Assembly (NCBI RefSeq): GCF_001571345.1
Contig: NZ_BCTP01000007.1
Location: 56,660 to 120,659, forward strand
From: Komagataeibacter xylinus NBRC 15237
GTDB taxonomy: Bacteria; Pseudomonadota; Alphaproteobacteria; Acetobacterales; Acetobacteraceae
Direction of reading: 5' to 3'
Length of the DNA stretch: 64,000 nucleotides
Shown here: positions 49,109-57,906 of the stretch, piece by piece
Layout of the letters: every line of letters starts with the position of its first letter
Numbering within the stretch: the stretch's first letter is position 1
The notes under the pieces: generated by a model
Database searches by the model: none
The model's input: the letters and a program-made list of their open reading frames with translations, nothing else
What the model was told of the DNA's origin: nothing
Program-made: the position numbers and the translations under genes

Positions 49109-50899
49109 TTACGAACGCGGCGGGCGCTTGCGCGATGATGCCGCACCACGCGGCCCCCCGCCAAATCCGCCACCGGGGCGACCACCGCCACCAGCACCGC
49201 CAGCACCACCGGGCTTGCGGGCGAAGGGACGGCCACCACGCGGCGGGCCACTACGGCGCGGGCCTGCGCCACCGGCCGGAGCAGCGGCAGGCGAGATCTG
49301 GACTTCGTCATTCTCGATCGCGGCAATGCACGAGCGGAACTTCTCGGTCGATTCCGGCGTGATCTCGAACAGCGTCTGGTTATCGTTGATGCGGATGGCG
49401 CCAATATCCGCCTTGCGCACGCCACCAAGGCGACAGATCAGCGGAATCAGCCATTTCGGGTCGGCCTTTTCCTGCCGGCCCACATTCATGGCAAACCAGG
49501 CACCCGGCTCGCCGTTGCCATAGCTCTCGCGCGGGGGGCGGGGGCCATCGCGCTCGGGGCGATCACGCACGGGGCGCGGGGCATCGGGCGTGATGTGGCG
49601 CACGTTCTCTGCCGCGGGCAGGCGGGCGCGGTACATCTGCAGCAGGGCTGCGGCGAGTTGTTCGCTCGTGCGGCCTTCCACAAGCTGGCCCACCAGTTCG
49701 GCATCGGCTTCCGCCACGTCCTGGTTCAGCACGGGGTCGGCCAGCAGGCGCTTGGCGTCATTCGCGCGGATTTCGGCGGCCGTCGGCACGCCGGACCACG
49801 TGGCCGTGATCTTGGCGCCCTGCATCAGGCGCTCGGCGCGGCGGCGCTGCGACATGGGCACCATCAGCACGCACACGCCCTTGCGGCCCGCGCGGCCCGT
49901 GCGGCCCGAACGGTGCAGCAACGTGGCCGAATCAGTCGGCAGGGTGGCATGCACCACCAGCGCAAGTGCGGGAATGTCGATGCCACGGGCCGCCACGTCG
50001 GTCGCCACGCACACATTGGCCTGGCCCTTGCGCAGGCTGTCGATGGCGCGCGTGCGCTCGTTCTGCCCCAGCTCGCCCGAAAGGGCGACCGAGGAGAAGC
50101 CGCGCTCGACCAGGGCCGCCTGCATGTGGCGCACCATCTCGCGGGTGGCGCAGAACACCATGGTGGTCTGGCTGTCGGTATAGCGCAGCACGTTGACAAC
50201 GGCGGGGATCAGTTCGCGCGCATCGGCCACGATGGCGCGGTATTCGATATCGGCATGCTGCTTGGCGCCCGACAGCGTATCGATGCGCACGGCGTCGTTC
50301 TGGTAGCGGCGCGCGAGCGATGCGATTTCCTTGGCGATGGTGGCCGAGAACAGCAGCGTGCGGCGGGTCTTGGGCATGGCGTCGAGCAACTGCTCGAGTT
50401 CATCGCGGAAGCCGAGGTCAAGCATCTCGTCGGCTTCATCCAGCACGACCACGCGCAGGTCCGACATGTCCAGACGGCCACGGGACTGATGGTCGCACAG
50501 CCGTCCCGGCGTGCCGACCACGATATGCGCGCCCATCTGGAGCGCACGCGCCTCGCGCCTGGCGTCCATGCCGCCAATGCACGACACGATGCGCCCGCCT
50601 GCAGGGGCGTAGAGCCAGGTCAGTTCGCGCGTGACCTGCATGGCCAGTTCGCGCGTCGGCGCGATGATGACGGCCAGCGGCGGGCCTGCGGGGCCAAAAT
50701 GCTCGGCGCCACCAAGCAGGGTGTCGGCCATGGCGATGCCAAAGGCAACGGTCTTGCCCGAGCCGGTCTGGGCGGAGACGAGGAGGTCGCGCCCCTCGGC
50801 TGCGACATCCAGGACCGCTTTCTGGACGGGAGTCGGGTTATCGTACCCACGCTCGTCCAGCGCGCGTTGCAGGGCGGGGTGGGTTTCGGGAAACGGCAT
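49109..50899 (-). CDS. DEAD-box ATP-dependent RNA helicase with DbpA-type RNA-binding domain
   Basis: 596 residues from the ATG at 50899. Motifs: AQTGSGKT (I), PTRELA (Ia), TPGRL (Ib), VLDEADEM (II), SATIA (III), ARGIDIP (V), HRSGRTGR (VI). C-terminal domain (about 460-540) KWLIPLICRLGGVRKADIGAI resembles the DbpA/CsdA RNA-binding fold. Ends with a Gly/Arg/Pro-rich tail (about 545-596, RGG-like). Probably remodels rRNA or mRNA structure, cold-shock type. Confidence 0.93.
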   Translation of the reverse strand: MPFPETHPALQRALDERGYDNPTPVQKAVLDVAAEGRDLLVSAQTGSGKTVAFGIAMADTLLGGAEHFGPAGPPLAVIIAPTRELAMQVTRELTWLYAPAGGRIVSCIGGMDARREARALQMGAHIVVGTPGRLCDHQSRGRLDMSDLRVVVLDEADEMLDLGFRDELEQLLDAMPKTRRTLLFSATIAKEIASLARRYQNDAVRIDTLSGAKQHADIEYRAIVADARELIPAVVNVLRYTDSQTTMVFCATREMVRHMQAALVERGFSSVALSGELGQNERTRAIDSLRKGQANVCVATDVAARGIDIPALALVVHATLPTDSATLLHRSGRTGRAGRKGVCVLMVPMSQRRRAERLMQGAKITATWSGVPTAAEIRANDAKRLLADPVLNQDVAEADAELVGQLVEGRTSEQLAAALLQMYRARLPAAENVRHITPDAPRPVRDRPERDGPRPPRESYGNGEPGAWFAMNVGRQEKADPKWLIPLICRLGGVRKADIGAIRINDNQTLFEITPESTEKFRSCIAAIENDEVQISPAAAPAGGAGPRRSGPPRGGRPFARKPGGAGGAGGGGRPGGGFGGGPRGAASSRKRPPRS

Positions 50900-51092
50900 G
50901 TATCGGGCAATCCGGACAAAAACATGAAGAACATGGGCGACGCAGGAAGGAAACTGGCCGCCGGCCGTGTTCATGCGTCAGGGGAGAAGGCCGGTGCATA
51001 AAGAAGGATTGCCTCAAAAGCCAGAATTAATAATGGCCGGGGTATTTTTGCACGCGCGCTCAGGCACCATCAGTGCGCGGCAGGAGGCGGGG

Positions 51093-51176
51093 AAAAAGTT
51101 TCTGGATGCCGTCTTACTGTTTATAAGGCGGCGTTCTTTCTGAAGCTTTTTGCAAGAACCTTCACCAGAAACTTGA
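51093..51176. repeat. Two-hairpin dispersed repeat, copy M (diverged)
   Basis: AAAAAGTTTCTGGATGCCGTC, second arm TAAGGCGGC, then GAAGCTTTTTGCAAGAACCTTCACCAGAAACTT. The first hairpin loop is changed. Lies 9 nt downstream of the alcohol dehydrogenase stop. Confidence 0.82.
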
Positions 51177-51184
51177 TCAGTTTT

Positions 51185-52171
51185 TCAGGGCACCAGCACG
51201 GCGGCGCCTTCAAAGCGGCCGTGGCGTAGGTCATCAAGGGCCTTGTTGGCATCCTTGAGCGCATACGGCGTGGTGGTGGTGCGGATGCCCACGCGCGGCA
51301 CGAGTTCAAGGAAGTCGATCCCGTCCTGCCGTGTCAGGTTGGCCACCGACATGATCTGGCGTTCTTCCCATAGCAGGTCATAGGAAAAGGCCGGGATCTC
51401 GCTCATGTGAATGCCCGCGCACACCACGCGGCCTGCCTTGTGCACCGCCTTGAGTGCCGCAGGCACGAGTGAGCCGACGGGGGCGAAGATGATGGTGGCG
51501 TCAAGCTGTTCGGGCGGGGCCTCATCCGAGCCGCCAGCCCACACGCAGCCCAGCGAGCGGGCGAATTCCTGCGTCTTGGTGTCACCGGGGCGGGTGAAGG
51601 CATGGACCTTGCGCCCCTGCCATACCGCCACCTGCGCAATGATGTGGGCCGCGGCCCCAAAGCCATACAGCCCGATGCTGCGGGCCGCCTCGCCTGCCAT
51701 GACCAGCGAGCGCCAGCCGATCAGCCCCGCGCAGAGCAGCGGGGCGGTGGCCACGTCGTCATCGCCCTCAGGCAGCGGGAAGGTGAAATGTGCATCCGCC
51801 ACCGCCTTGGTGGCGTAGCCGCCATCACGCGTGTAGCCGGTAAAAAGCGGGTGGTCGCACAGGTTCTCGTGGTCGGTCTGGCAGTAGTGGCAGCAGCCGC
51901 AGGTATGGCCGAGCCATGGAATGCCCACGCGCTGGCCCATGTGCAGCCTCTCCACATTCGGGCCGATGGCGTCGATCCGGCCCACGATCTCGTGCCCTGG
52001 CGTGAGGGCATGGCCGGGGAAGGGCAGGTCGGCATCGACCACATGCAGGTCGGTGCGGCACACGCCACACGCCCCCACGGTTACGCGGATCTGCCCCGGT
52101 CCCGGCTGCGGGTCGGGCAGTTCGGTCCATTGCAGGGGGGTGTGGGGGGCGAGCAGTCGCATTGCGTACAT
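51185..52171 (-). CDS. Zinc-binding alcohol dehydrogenase
   Basis: 328 residues from the ATG at 52171, with AAAGGAG upstream. Catalytic zinc: Cys in GACGVCRTDLH, His/Glu in GHEIVG. Structural zinc: four cysteines in CGCCHYCQTDHENLC. Coenzyme-binding GFGAAAHI. Oxidises alcohols or reduces aldehydes with NAD(P)H. It resembles the YjgB/AdhA-like MDR group. Flanked by dispersed repeats on both sides. Confidence 0.9.
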   Translation of the reverse strand: MYAMRLLAPHTPLQWTELPDPQPGPGQIRVTVGACGVCRTDLHVVDADLPFPGHALTPGHEIVGRIDAIGPNVERLHMGQRVGIPWLGHTCGCCHYCQTDHENLCDHPLFTGYTRDGGYATKAVADAHFTFPLPEGDDDVATAPLLCAGLIGWRSLVMAGEAARSIGLYGFGAAAHIIAQVAVWQGRKVHAFTRPGDTKTQEFARSLGCVWAGGSDEAPPEQLDATIIFAPVGSLVPAALKAVHKAGRVVCAGIHMSEIPAFSYDLLWEERQIMSVANLTRQDGIDFLELVPRVGIRTTTTPYALKDANKALDDLRHGRFEGAAVLVP

Positions 52172-52295
52172 GGTGGCGCTCCTTTGGCTGTACAGGCGCG
52201 GCCTGCTGGCCGCCGGTGCCATGACGTGCAGGCTAGCATGGCAGTGGCCCCTGCGGCATGACCTGCATCATCGCGCTGTGCCGTTTCAAAAAACA

Positions 52296-52376
52296 GAAGT
52301 TTTTGGGTGCCGCCTTTTTTTCAACAAGGCGGTATTCCCTGAAGCTTTTTGAAAAAAGCTTCACCAGAAACTTTTG
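52296..52376. repeat. Two-hairpin dispersed repeat, copy N
   Basis: Forward orientation: AGAAGTTTTTGGGT, GCCGCC hairpin with changed loop, then GAAGC hairpin, then CACCAGAAACTTTT. Ends 15 nt from the stop of the following minus-strand gene. Confidence 0.9.
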
Positions 52377-52390
52377 AACCGGTTCTGGAC

Positions 52391-53545
52391 CTATTCTTCT
52401 GTCCGGTAAGGCGTCATGGCATCAAGGGCGGGCAGTTCGGCCCGTATGGCCGCGCGCTCGTGTTGCAGGAACTCGCCCACGGCCTCACGCAGGCCGGGAT
52501 GGCTGATCCAGTGGGCGGAATGGGTCAGGCAGGGGCGGTAGCCACGTTGCAGCTTGTGCTCGCCCTGGGCACCTGCTTCCACCCTTTTCAGCCCGTGGGC
52601 GATGGCGAAGTCGATGGCGCGGTAATAGCACAGCTCGAAATGCAGGAACGGCCACTCCCCCTCGTGCCGCCCCCAGTTGCGGCCGTACAGCGTATCGCGC
52701 CCCATCAGGTTGAGCGCGCCGGCCACCGGCACGCCGTCCTGCCTTGCAATCATCAGCACCACCCTGTCGCCCAGCCGTTCGGACAGCAGCGGAAAGAAGG
52801 CGGGTTGCAGATAGGCGCTGCCCCATTTGCGGTCCACGGTGGAGAGGTAGAAGTGATGGAAATCCTGCCATAGCGCCTCGGTAATTTCCGTGCCGCGATA
52901 GGTGTGGAATGTCAGCCCGCAGGCATTGGCATCGCGCCGCTCGCGCCTGATGGCCTTGCGCTTGCGTGAGGCGAGCATGCCCAGAAAATCATCAAAGCTG
53001 GTATAATCCTGATTATCCCAGTGGTACTGCACGCCAAGGCGTTGCAGCCAGCCGCTTTCCCCCAGCAGGTCATATTCATGCGTCGTGCAGAAGGTGACAT
53101 GCACGGAGGAAAGCCCCATCTCGCCACAGGCCTGCCGCAGCGCGCGGCCCGCCAGCAGGCGCAGGCTGTCGGCATCGGGGGCGGTGGGGTGAACGAGCAG
53201 GCGCGGCCCCGGCACGGGCGAGAACGGCACGGCCGCCTGCAATTTGGGGTAATACTGCCCGCCCGCCTGCTCGAAGGCACGGGCCCAGGCGTGGTCGAAC
53301 ACATATTCGCCAAAGGAATGGCCCTTGGCGTAAAGCGGGGCGACCGCCAGCAGGCTGCCTTCGCCGTCGCGCAGGGCAAGGTGCTGGGGCATCCAGCCGG
53401 TCTGCGGGCCGGTGGAGCCGCTGTCTTCAAGGGCCGAGAGGAAGGCGTGGCTGACAAACGGGTTTTCATCGCCCGCGCAGCCATCCCACTGCACCGCCGG
53501 GATCTCGGCAATCCGGCGGTGCAGGGTCATGGTGGTGCCGGTCAT
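52391..53545 (-). CDS. FemAB/GNAT-like protein (DUF482 family)
   Basis: 384 residues. Seen: LYAKGHSFGEYVFDHAWARAFE, SVHVTFC, SRKRKAIRRERRDA and GRNWGRHEGEWPFLHFELCYYRAIDFAI, which match the peptidogalycan-biosynthesis/recognition family PF04339 with two GNAT-like domains. Likely an acyl or aminoacyl transferase; the substrate is unknown. Followed on the same strand by nothing until copy N; upstream is ridA. Confidence 0.85.
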   Translation of the reverse strand: MTGTTMTLHRRIAEIPAVQWDGCAGDENPFVSHAFLSALEDSGSTGPQTGWMPQHLALRDGEGSLLAVAPLYAKGHSFGEYVFDHAWARAFEQAGGQYYPKLQAAVPFSPVPGPRLLVHPTAPDADSLRLLAGRALRQACGEMGLSSVHVTFCTTHEYDLLGESGWLQRLGVQYHWDNQDYTSFDDFLGMLASRKRKAIRRERRDANACGLTFHTYRGTEITEALWQDFHHFYLSTVDRKWGSAYLQPAFFPLLSERLGDRVVLMIARQDGVPVAGALNLMGRDTLYGRNWGRHEGEWPFLHFELCYYRAIDFAIAHGLKRVEAGAQGEHKLQRGYRPCLTHSAHWISHPGLREAVGEFLQHERAAIRAELPALDAMTPYRTEE

Positions 53546-53623
53546 GATGCCTGCGCCGGGGTGCGGGCCGTGCGGGGCGGTGCGGTCATGACTGGCTCCC
53601 TATGTTTGTGCGTGGTGGTTACA

Positions 53624-54091
53624 TCAGCCGATTTCGAACAGGCCCTCGACCTCGACAGCGGAGTCGAGCGGCAGCGAGGGCACGCCCACGGTCGAGCGCG
53701 CATGGCGGCCCGCATCGCCAAACACGGCCACCGCCAGGTCGGAGGCCCCGTTCATGACGGCGGCATGCTGCGTGAAGTCGGGCGTGCAGGCGATGAACCC
53801 GCCCAGCCGCACCACGCGCTTCACGCGTGAAAGATCGCCAAGGGCGGCCTTAACCTGCGCGATCACGTTGATCATGCTGTAGCGCGCGGCTTCCACCGCC
53901 AGTTCCACCGCCACGGTGCCGCCGAGCTTGCCGGTGGTCAGCAGCCTGCCATCAACCAGCGGCAACTGGCCTGACACCACCAGCGATGACCCGCTGATGA
54001 CGGTGCCCACGTAATTGGCCACGGGGGTGGCAGGCGTGGGCAGCACGATGCCAAGCTGCTTGAGGCGCTGTTCGGGTGTTGTATCAGGCAT
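53624..54091 (-). CDS. RidA family protein (YjgF/UK114)
   Basis: 155 residues from the ATG at 54091. Two-domain-length RidA with VANYVGTVISGSSLVVSGQLPLVDG, TVAVELAVEAARYSMINVIAQVKAALGDLSRVKRVVRLGGF and GRHARSTVGVPSLPLDSAVEVEGLFEIG. The Arg in GRHARS is the conserved catalytic one. Hydrolyses reactive enamine/imine intermediates. Longer N-terminus than single-domain RidA. Neighbour to the TSCPD-domain gene (43-nt gap). Confidence 0.88.
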   Translation of the reverse strand: MPDTTPEQRLKQLGIVLPTPATPVANYVGTVISGSSLVVSGQLPLVDGRLLTTGKLGGTVAVELAVEAARYSMINVIAQVKAALGDLSRVKRVVRLGGFIACTPDFTQHAAVMNGASDLAVAVFGDAGRHARSTVGVPSLPLDSAVEVEGLFEIG

Positions 54092-54134
54092 GGGCAACAA
54101 TCCTTGTATTCAGGCGGCGGGGTGCCGGGCCGGG

Positions 54135-55730
54135 TTATCCGACCAGCCGCAGCCCGCGCCGCCGGGGGGGCGTGTCATCGCCATCGTCATTGCCGGAGCC
54201 GGGCAGGTCGAGCGGCAGCATGGGGGCGGGGCTTTCGGCCAGCGTCTCCTCATGCGGGGCATCGGGTAGCCTGCGGCCCAGATAGGCATCAGACAGGGCG
54301 CGGAAAGCATAGTCGAGCATGGATGTGGCGTAGGATGCAACCGGGTCGCCCTCCACCGTGCCAGCGGGGCCGAACTGGGTGTAGGCAAAGGCTTCCACAT
54401 AGCTTTCCAGCGGCGCGCCGTATTGCAGGCCGATGCTCACGGCCTGGCCCAGCGTGTCCATCAGGCTGCGCACCATCGGGCTTTCCCGCGTGGGCGTCAG
54501 ACTGATTTCGCCCAGCGAGCCGTCGGCATATTCCCCCGTGCGCAGGAACAGGCGGTGGCCGCCGATGCGGGTCTTCTGCGTAAAGCCGCCATGGCGGGCG
54601 GGCAGGTGGCGGCGCACGCCGCGCTCCAGCCCCGCGCGGGTGGCCAGCGTGTCGCGCGTGGCGTCGGGGCGGGCGGGCACGCGATCGACAAACCCGCTCA
54701 GCGCGCGGTGCATGGCCTGGTGCGAGGCGGCGGCGGGCAGGGGCAGCACGCTCTCGCCCGCAAGGGTGGCGGCGAAGGCTGCCTCCAGCGTCAGGCCCCG
54801 GCTGGCCAGCCGGGCCAGCGTGCTCATGGCCAGCCGCCCGTCAGGCCGCAGCGGAGAAAAGACGGGGGCCAGCCCGCAGGCTTCCACGCCGAGCAGCGCA
54901 TCAATGGGGCCGGGGGTGGAAAAGCCGGTCTCGACGCGGGCTGCGGGCTGGTCGGTCTCGACCGCCGCTTCCTGCCACACGCTGCGCGCGATCTGGCTCA
55001 CGCCGGGCAGGATGCTGCGCACGGGGGGCAGGGGCATGGCATCGGCCCCTTCGCCCGCATGGGCCACGAGGGTGGCAAGGGCCACGATGCTGCATGCCGC
55101 GTCGCGCCCGGCCTCGCTGTCGTAATCGAGCCCCAGCCCGGCCAGGCAGGCATCGAGGTTGGTCAGCAGCAGCGCGCCCGCAACCGTGGGGCGTTCATGC
55201 GTCTCGCTGGCGGTGGGCAGGGCCACGGCGCGCAGGTGGGCCACCGCGCCGCCTTCGGGCTCGGGCAGGGGCAGTTCGCCATTGCGCATGTGCAGCTTCT
55301 GGTGCGCAAGGGTGCGCAGCACGCGGGCGAGCAGGCGCAGGGCCGCCACGAAGTCGTGCGCCATGAAGCTGTTATCGGCCTCGACAAAGGCGGCGAGGTT
55401 GATCACGAAGGCGGGCCTGCGGTCATGGTGGCCATGCCACAGGCTTTCGCCCGGTGCGGCCTGGCGCATGAGCAGCAGGCACGACAGCGTGCGCGCGACC
55501 GGGCCAATGACCGGGCCGGACACCTCACCCGCGCACAGGTCATCAATCCATCGCGCCGCGAGTTCGGGCAGGCTGGCGGGGCCATGACCGGGGGCCAGCC
55601 GGGCCACGGCCTCGGCTGCCGTGTCATCCCAGTCGGCGGGCAGGGTTACGGAACGCGGTGTGTCGTCTGGGTCCGCTGCGGCTTCAACGGTACGCATACG
55701 CACGCCGTTCCAGTGGCTTCGTGCTGTCAT
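54135..55730 (-). CDS. TSCPD-domain protein related to B12-dependent ribonucleotide reductase C-terminus
   Basis: 531 residues from the ATG at 55730. The C-terminal third (about 370-500) reads RHGGFTQKTRIGGHRLFLRTGEYADGSLGEISL and YGAPLESYVEAFAYTQFGPAGTVEGDP...ATSMLDYAFRAL, matching the C-terminal TSCPD region of vitamin B12-dependent ribonucleotide reductase. The rest (1-370) is Ala-rich and does not contain a reductase core or the terminal cysteine pair. So this is probably a regulator or accessory protein that reuses the domain, not an active reductase. Function unknown. Confidence 0.72.
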   Translation of the reverse strand: MTARSHWNGVRMRTVEAAADPDDTPRSVTLPADWDDTAAEAVARLAPGHGPASLPELAARWIDDLCAGEVSGPVIGPVARTLSCLLLMRQAAPGESLWHGHHDRRPAFVINLAAFVEADNSFMAHDFVAALRLLARVLRTLAHQKLHMRNGELPLPEPEGGAVAHLRAVALPTASETHERPTVAGALLLTNLDACLAGLGLDYDSEAGRDAACSIVALATLVAHAGEGADAMPLPPVRSILPGVSQIARSVWQEAAVETDQPAARVETGFSTPGPIDALLGVEACGLAPVFSPLRPDGRLAMSTLARLASRGLTLEAAFAATLAGESVLPLPAAASHQAMHRALSGFVDRVPARPDATRDTLATRAGLERGVRRHLPARHGGFTQKTRIGGHRLFLRTGEYADGSLGEISLTPTRESPMVRSLMDTLGQAVSIGLQYGAPLESYVEAFAYTQFGPAGTVEGDPVASYATSMLDYAFRALSDAYLGRRLPDAPHEETLAESPAPMLPLDLPGSGNDDGDDTPPRRRGLRLVG

Positions 55731-55865
55731 GCTTCTATGTTTACCGGGCGGGCGCATGATGGCGGAACCCGTTCAGCACGGAGTCGCAACTATACATGGG
55801 CCTGAATACAGTGGATATGGGGGATAACTGTGCACAGGGCGCATCCACCCCCATCACCGCGCCGT

Positions 55866-55901
55866 GAGGCGGCAGCCTTTTTTCAAAAAAGCGGTGCCTT
55901 G
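55866..55901. repeat. Decayed fragment O of the dispersed repeat
   Basis: GGCGGCAGCCTTTTTTCAAAAAAGCGGTGCC: one GC arm and its T/A loop remain. The only copy lying in a divergent (5') gap. Confidence 0.65.
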
Positions 55902-56013
55902 AATATAAATGCAGGCAGCCTCAGCGCAGGCCCCGCGCTGATCCCGCAGATGTGACGGTCGCGCACGCATATGCGCGTGGACCGCGCGGGCGCCGCCGGA
56001 TTAGGCTTGCGGC

Positions 56014-56382
56014 ATGGCAAATCTAGGCACCCGCATCTATACCCGCTTCAGGGGGCGGCTGGTCGGCAAGGATGCCGATGGCCGCTGTTATTATGAGGCC
56101 CGCACCCCCAACCGCACCGGCGGCGGGGAAAAGCGCCACGAGCGCTGGGTCATCTACCACAGGGGCGAGGACGCATCCGCCGTGCCGCCCGAATGGTGGG
56201 GCTGGCTGCACCACATGGAGGCGGCCCCCCTGCCCGAAAGCGCGCGCCAGCCGTGGCAGCAGCCCTGGCAGCCCAACCAGACCGGAACAGCGGGCGCCTA
56301 CCACCCGCCGGGCAGCGACTGCCGGGGCGGCCAGCGGGCTTCAACCACCAGTGATTATGAGGCATGGTACCCCGAGGGATGA
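56014..56382 (+). CDS. NDUFA12 family complex I accessory subunit
   Basis: 122 residues. MANLGTRIYTRFRGRLVGKDADGRCYYE, RTGGGEKRHERWVIYHRGEDASAVPPEWWGWLHH are the family block of NDUFA12 (mitochondrial B17.2), found in alphaproteobacteria. Stabilises NADH:ubiquinone oxidoreductase. First gene of a coupled cluster with mlaD. Confidence 0.92.
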   Translation: MANLGTRIYTRFRGRLVGKDADGRCYYEARTPNRTGGGEKRHERWVIYHRGEDASAVPPEWWGWLHHMEAAPLPESARQPWQQPWQPNQTGTAGAYHPPGSDCRGGQRASTTSDYEAWYPEG

Positions 56383-56441
56383 AACCCGTGGCGTAACCTG
56401 CTAGGGTGCGCGCCATTGGATATTGGGGAAGCTTTGCCACC

Positions 56442-56978
56442 ATGGTTGCTGCTGTTTCAGGGCGCGCGGGCCGTCAGCCAGCGGAACTTCTTGCCGGTTT
56501 TGCCGTGCTTGCGGGGCTTGCGGGGCTGCTGGCCTATGCCGTGCTCGACAAGGGCCGCCCGCATGAAACCGGCTACCGGCTCCATGCCGGGTTTACCCAT
56601 ATCGATGGCCTGTCCATCGGCTCGGATGTCAGGCTTGCGGGCATTACGGTGGGGCAGGTGGTTGATGAGCGCGTCAATCCCCAGACGTATGCCGCACAGG
56701 TCACCTTTACCGTGCGGCCCGACATCAAGCTGCCTGATGATACGGCGGCCATCATTACCAGCGACAGCCTGCTTGGCGGCAAGTACATTGCCCTCTCGCC
56801 CGGTGGTGATGACAAAATGCTCGCCCCCGGCGGCATGATTGGCGAGACCCAGGGCGCGATCAGCCTCGAGCAGTTGCTCAGCAAATTCATCTTCTCGGTG
56901 ACCGATACCCTGACCAAGGCCCGGCAGGACAAGGCAAACCAGGCCACGCCCCCCGCGCTGGGCGGGGACGCGCCATGA
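56442..56978 (+). CDS. mlaD: MlaD/MCE-family lipid transport protein
   Basis: 178 residues from the ATG at 56442 (a GTG at 56406 is possible). One membrane helix at about 15-34 (AELLAGFAVLAGLAGLLAYAVL), then the MCE domain: YRLHAGFTHIDGLSIGSDVRLAGITVGQV, DTAAIITSDSLLGGKYIALSPGGDD. Part of the Mla phospholipid transport system; the other mla genes are not here. Overlaps the next start (ATGA). Confidence 0.9.
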   Translation: MVAAVSGRAGRQPAELLAGFAVLAGLAGLLAYAVLDKGRPHETGYRLHAGFTHIDGLSIGSDVRLAGITVGQVVDERVNPQTYAAQVTFTVRPDIKLPDDTAAIITSDSLLGGKYIALSPGGDDKMLAPGGMIGETQGAISLEQLLSKFIFSVTDTLTKARQDKANQATPPALGGDAP

Positions 56979-57193
56979 GCAGCGAAAATGCCCGGCCCAC
57001 CATGTGGCCGCAACGCGATGGCACGCCGGTTTCATGCCGCGACAAATTGCTGGTGCTGCACGAAAACCATGAGGAAGTGCGGACGGTCCTGCAGGATGCG
57101 TTCGAGGATGCCGTGCTGATGGGCGTGGATGAGGCGGCCATGCGCCAGATCCTGATCGACGTGGTCAACACGCTGCGGAGCCCCCACGCATGA
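56975..57193 (+). CDS. Small conserved hypothetical protein
   Basis: 72 residues; overlaps mlaD by ATGA and the next gene likewise, so translationally coupled on both sides. Helical: LHENHEEVRTVLQDAFEDAVLMGVDEAAMRQILIDVVNTL. No signal peptide. No known function. Confidence 0.72.
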   Translation: MSSENARPTMWPQRDGTPVSCRDKLLVLHENHEEVRTVLQDAFEDAVLMGVDEAAMRQILIDVVNTLRSPHA

Positions 57194-57810
57194 GGCGCCT
57201 GCTCGGCTTTCTGTCCGCCCTGCTGCTCGGCTTCCTGCCCGGCCTTGCCCATGCCACCGAATGGCTGGCGCCGCCCGCCATCTACCCGCCCGATATGTGG
57301 CAGGGGCGCACGGTGGCGGTGGTGCGCGTGCTCGACAAGCTTGATGCCCATGTCGTGCTGCTCAACGTGCCCGTAGGCCAGGACATGCCCTATAAAAGCC
57401 TGACCCTGCACGCCACGTCGTGCCTGCAGCGCCCCGCCACCCTGCCTGCCGATAGTGCCGCCTGGCTGGACGTGCATGACGCGCATGAGGGCATGGCGGC
57501 CTTCCAGGGCTGGATGGCGGTGGCCGAGCCTGCGACAGGCGTGTTCCAGAACCCGCTTTATGATGTGCAGCTCGTGGGTTGCGCGGGTGACAATGTGGCG
57601 CCCATGCCGCCGCCACTCGCCGCCGTGGCCACCCCCACAGAGGCCGCGCCCGTTATGGACCCGGCCGTTGCCACGCCCAATGGCCAGCCTGCGCCATCAG
57701 GGGCAGCACCTTCCGTCCCGCCCGCTGCACCGCAACCGGTCTCCCCGCCGCTGCCCGCCATGCCGCCCGAGCCTGCCGATGAGGGCGCGGCCCCGCTCAT
57801 GCTGCATTAG
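57190..57810 (+). CDS. Secreted DUF2155-domain protein
   Basis: 206 residues. Signal peptide MRRLLGFLSALLLGFLPGLAHA. Core with GRTVAVVRVLDKLDAHVVLLNVPVG, KSLTLHATSCLQRP, AFQGWMAVAEPATGVFQNPLYDVQLVGC, the DUF2155 pattern. Two cysteines may form a disulfide. C-terminal Pro/Ala-rich tail (about 140-200). Function unknown. Starts in ATGA overlap with the preceding gene; this neighbourhood (NDUFA12, mlaD, DUF2155) is typical of alphaproteobacteria. Confidence 0.85.
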   Translation: MRRLLGFLSALLLGFLPGLAHATEWLAPPAIYPPDMWQGRTVAVVRVLDKLDAHVVLLNVPVGQDMPYKSLTLHATSCLQRPATLPADSAAWLDVHDAHEGMAAFQGWMAVAEPATGVFQNPLYDVQLVGCAGDNVAPMPPPLAAVATPTEAAPVMDPAVATPNGQPAPSGAAPSVPPAAPQPVSPPLPAMPPEPADEGAAPLMLH

Positions 57811-57906
57811 AAAATAATTTAATTTGTGTCGTATAAATGCTGCAGCCCTGTCCAGCACGCTTGTGGGCTTGCGTATTATCCCGCTTTGCCAGAGGCTAGA
57901 CCCACC

